Shown piece after piece: positions 63,816 through 64,000 of a DNA stretch of 64,000 nucleotides. The position numbers and the translations under genes are program-made. Source of the stretch: Aurantimicrobium sp. MWH-Uga1 (GTDB lineage: Bacteria; Actinomycetota; Actinomycetes; Actinomycetales; Microbacteriaceae). Position 1 is the stretch's first letter; the number at the start of each line of letters is the position of its first letter. The DNA lies in assembly GCF_003325955.1 (NCBI RefSeq), contig NZ_CP030929.1:1116001-1180000 (forward strand). Reading direction: 5' to 3'. A model generated the notes under the pieces. The model was given only the letters and a program-made list of their open reading frames with translations. It made no database searches and was not told where the DNA came from.

Positions 63816-64000
63816 CTAGAAACTCACCACGCGAGAAATAGCTTGATCAAAAACGGTTCCTAGCGCAGGGGCAGCAATCGCCCAGATAGCAACAACCAGA
63901 CCAGCCGTCATCAAAGTGATGAGAACCCAACCAGGAACATCGCCTTGCTCGTCGTGCAGACGAGCATTCACATTATGAGCAATGTTCTTGAGTACTTTTA
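63816..64000 (-). CDS. small Flp/DUF4244-like membrane protein, 3' part
   Basis: About 60 residues remain, ending at TAG. DEQGDVPGWVLITLMTAGLVV is a single helix typical of the small pilin-like proteins encoded next to TadE in Actinobacteria. It runs off the right edge; the start lies outside the window. The stop is 8 nt before the TadE ATG. Confidence 0.65.
   Translation of the reverse strand, partial: KVLKNIAHNVNARLHDEQGDVPGWVLITLMTAGLVVAIWAIAAPALGTVFDQAISRVVSF

Overview
The window looks like a single contiguous piece of chromosome from a small-genome actinobacterium, most likely Microbacteriaceae (freshwater Aurantimicrobium / Rhodoluna / Aquiluna type). Reasons: moderate GC by eye, tight gene packing with many 1-20 nt overlaps or gaps, an actinobacterial hut operon, the YceD-rpmF-rnc-mutM-smc order, a tmRNA tag ending in DFALAA, an FtsE/FtsX/SmpB/ssrA block, and Tad pilus genes. 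The genus is inference. I see no rRNA, insertion sequence, prophage or CRISPR array.

Layout. 1-8.8 kb: partial purine permease, alpha/beta hydrolase, ZIP metal transporter, SNF2 helicase, fatty acid desaturase with a small membrane protein, copper-type P-ATPase, and a Gly/Asp/His-rich membrane-anchored protein. 8.9-12.1 kb: SDR-DUF2867 protein, secreted HNH/excalibur protein, a 32-residue CCGG..CCGG mini-gene and an SMR efflux pump. 12.1-18.7 kb: histidine utilisation (IclR regulator, hutH, hutU, hutI and a convergent hutG-like gene), giving conversion of histidine through urocanate and imidazolonepropionate to formimidoylglutamate and on to glutamate. 18.7-28.4 kb: MBL/beta-CASP nuclease, tRNA-fMet, HisN-type phosphatase, MpaB-like oxygenase, flavin reductase, glutathione peroxidase, an uncharacterised putative 2OG/Fe(II) oxygenase, a GtrB-GtrA-membrane GT glycosylation set, YitT and GNAT proteins. 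28.4-31.6 kb: ssrA, smpB, ftsX and an unusually long ftsE. 31.6-34.5 kb: VIT1-like transporter, PE_PGRS-like LAxTG surface protein, extracellular intradiol dioxygenase lipoprotein, tRNA-Lys. 34.6-35.9 kb: alanine dehydrogenase with an upstream dyad.

The most interesting region is 35.9-52.0 kb, all on the minus strand and transcribed from right to left: FHA protein, PP2C phosphatase, Ser/Thr kinase, a 1.9k-residue membrane-anchored propeller/Ig/Fn3 protein, MoxR AAA ATPase, DUF58 protein, a transglutaminase-like membrane protein that seems to have lost its catalytic triad, a zinc-ribbon FHA protein, and an FtsK/EccC-like ATPase. It resembles the bifidobacterial PFNA (Pkb2-Fn3-AAA-ATP) cluster but adds the EccC-like ATPase and two FHA readers. 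A reasonable inference is a phosphorylation-controlled envelope assembly or surface-sensing machine.

From 52.0 to 60.0 kb lies the housekeeping order smc-mutM-rnc-rpmF-yceD, interrupted between smc and mutM by an IclR regulator and a D-threonine aldolase/D-serine dehydratase-type PLP enzyme. 60.0-64.0 kb holds tRNA-Leu, two DedA proteins, a PhzF-family protein and the start of a Tad/TadE pilus cluster running off the right edge.
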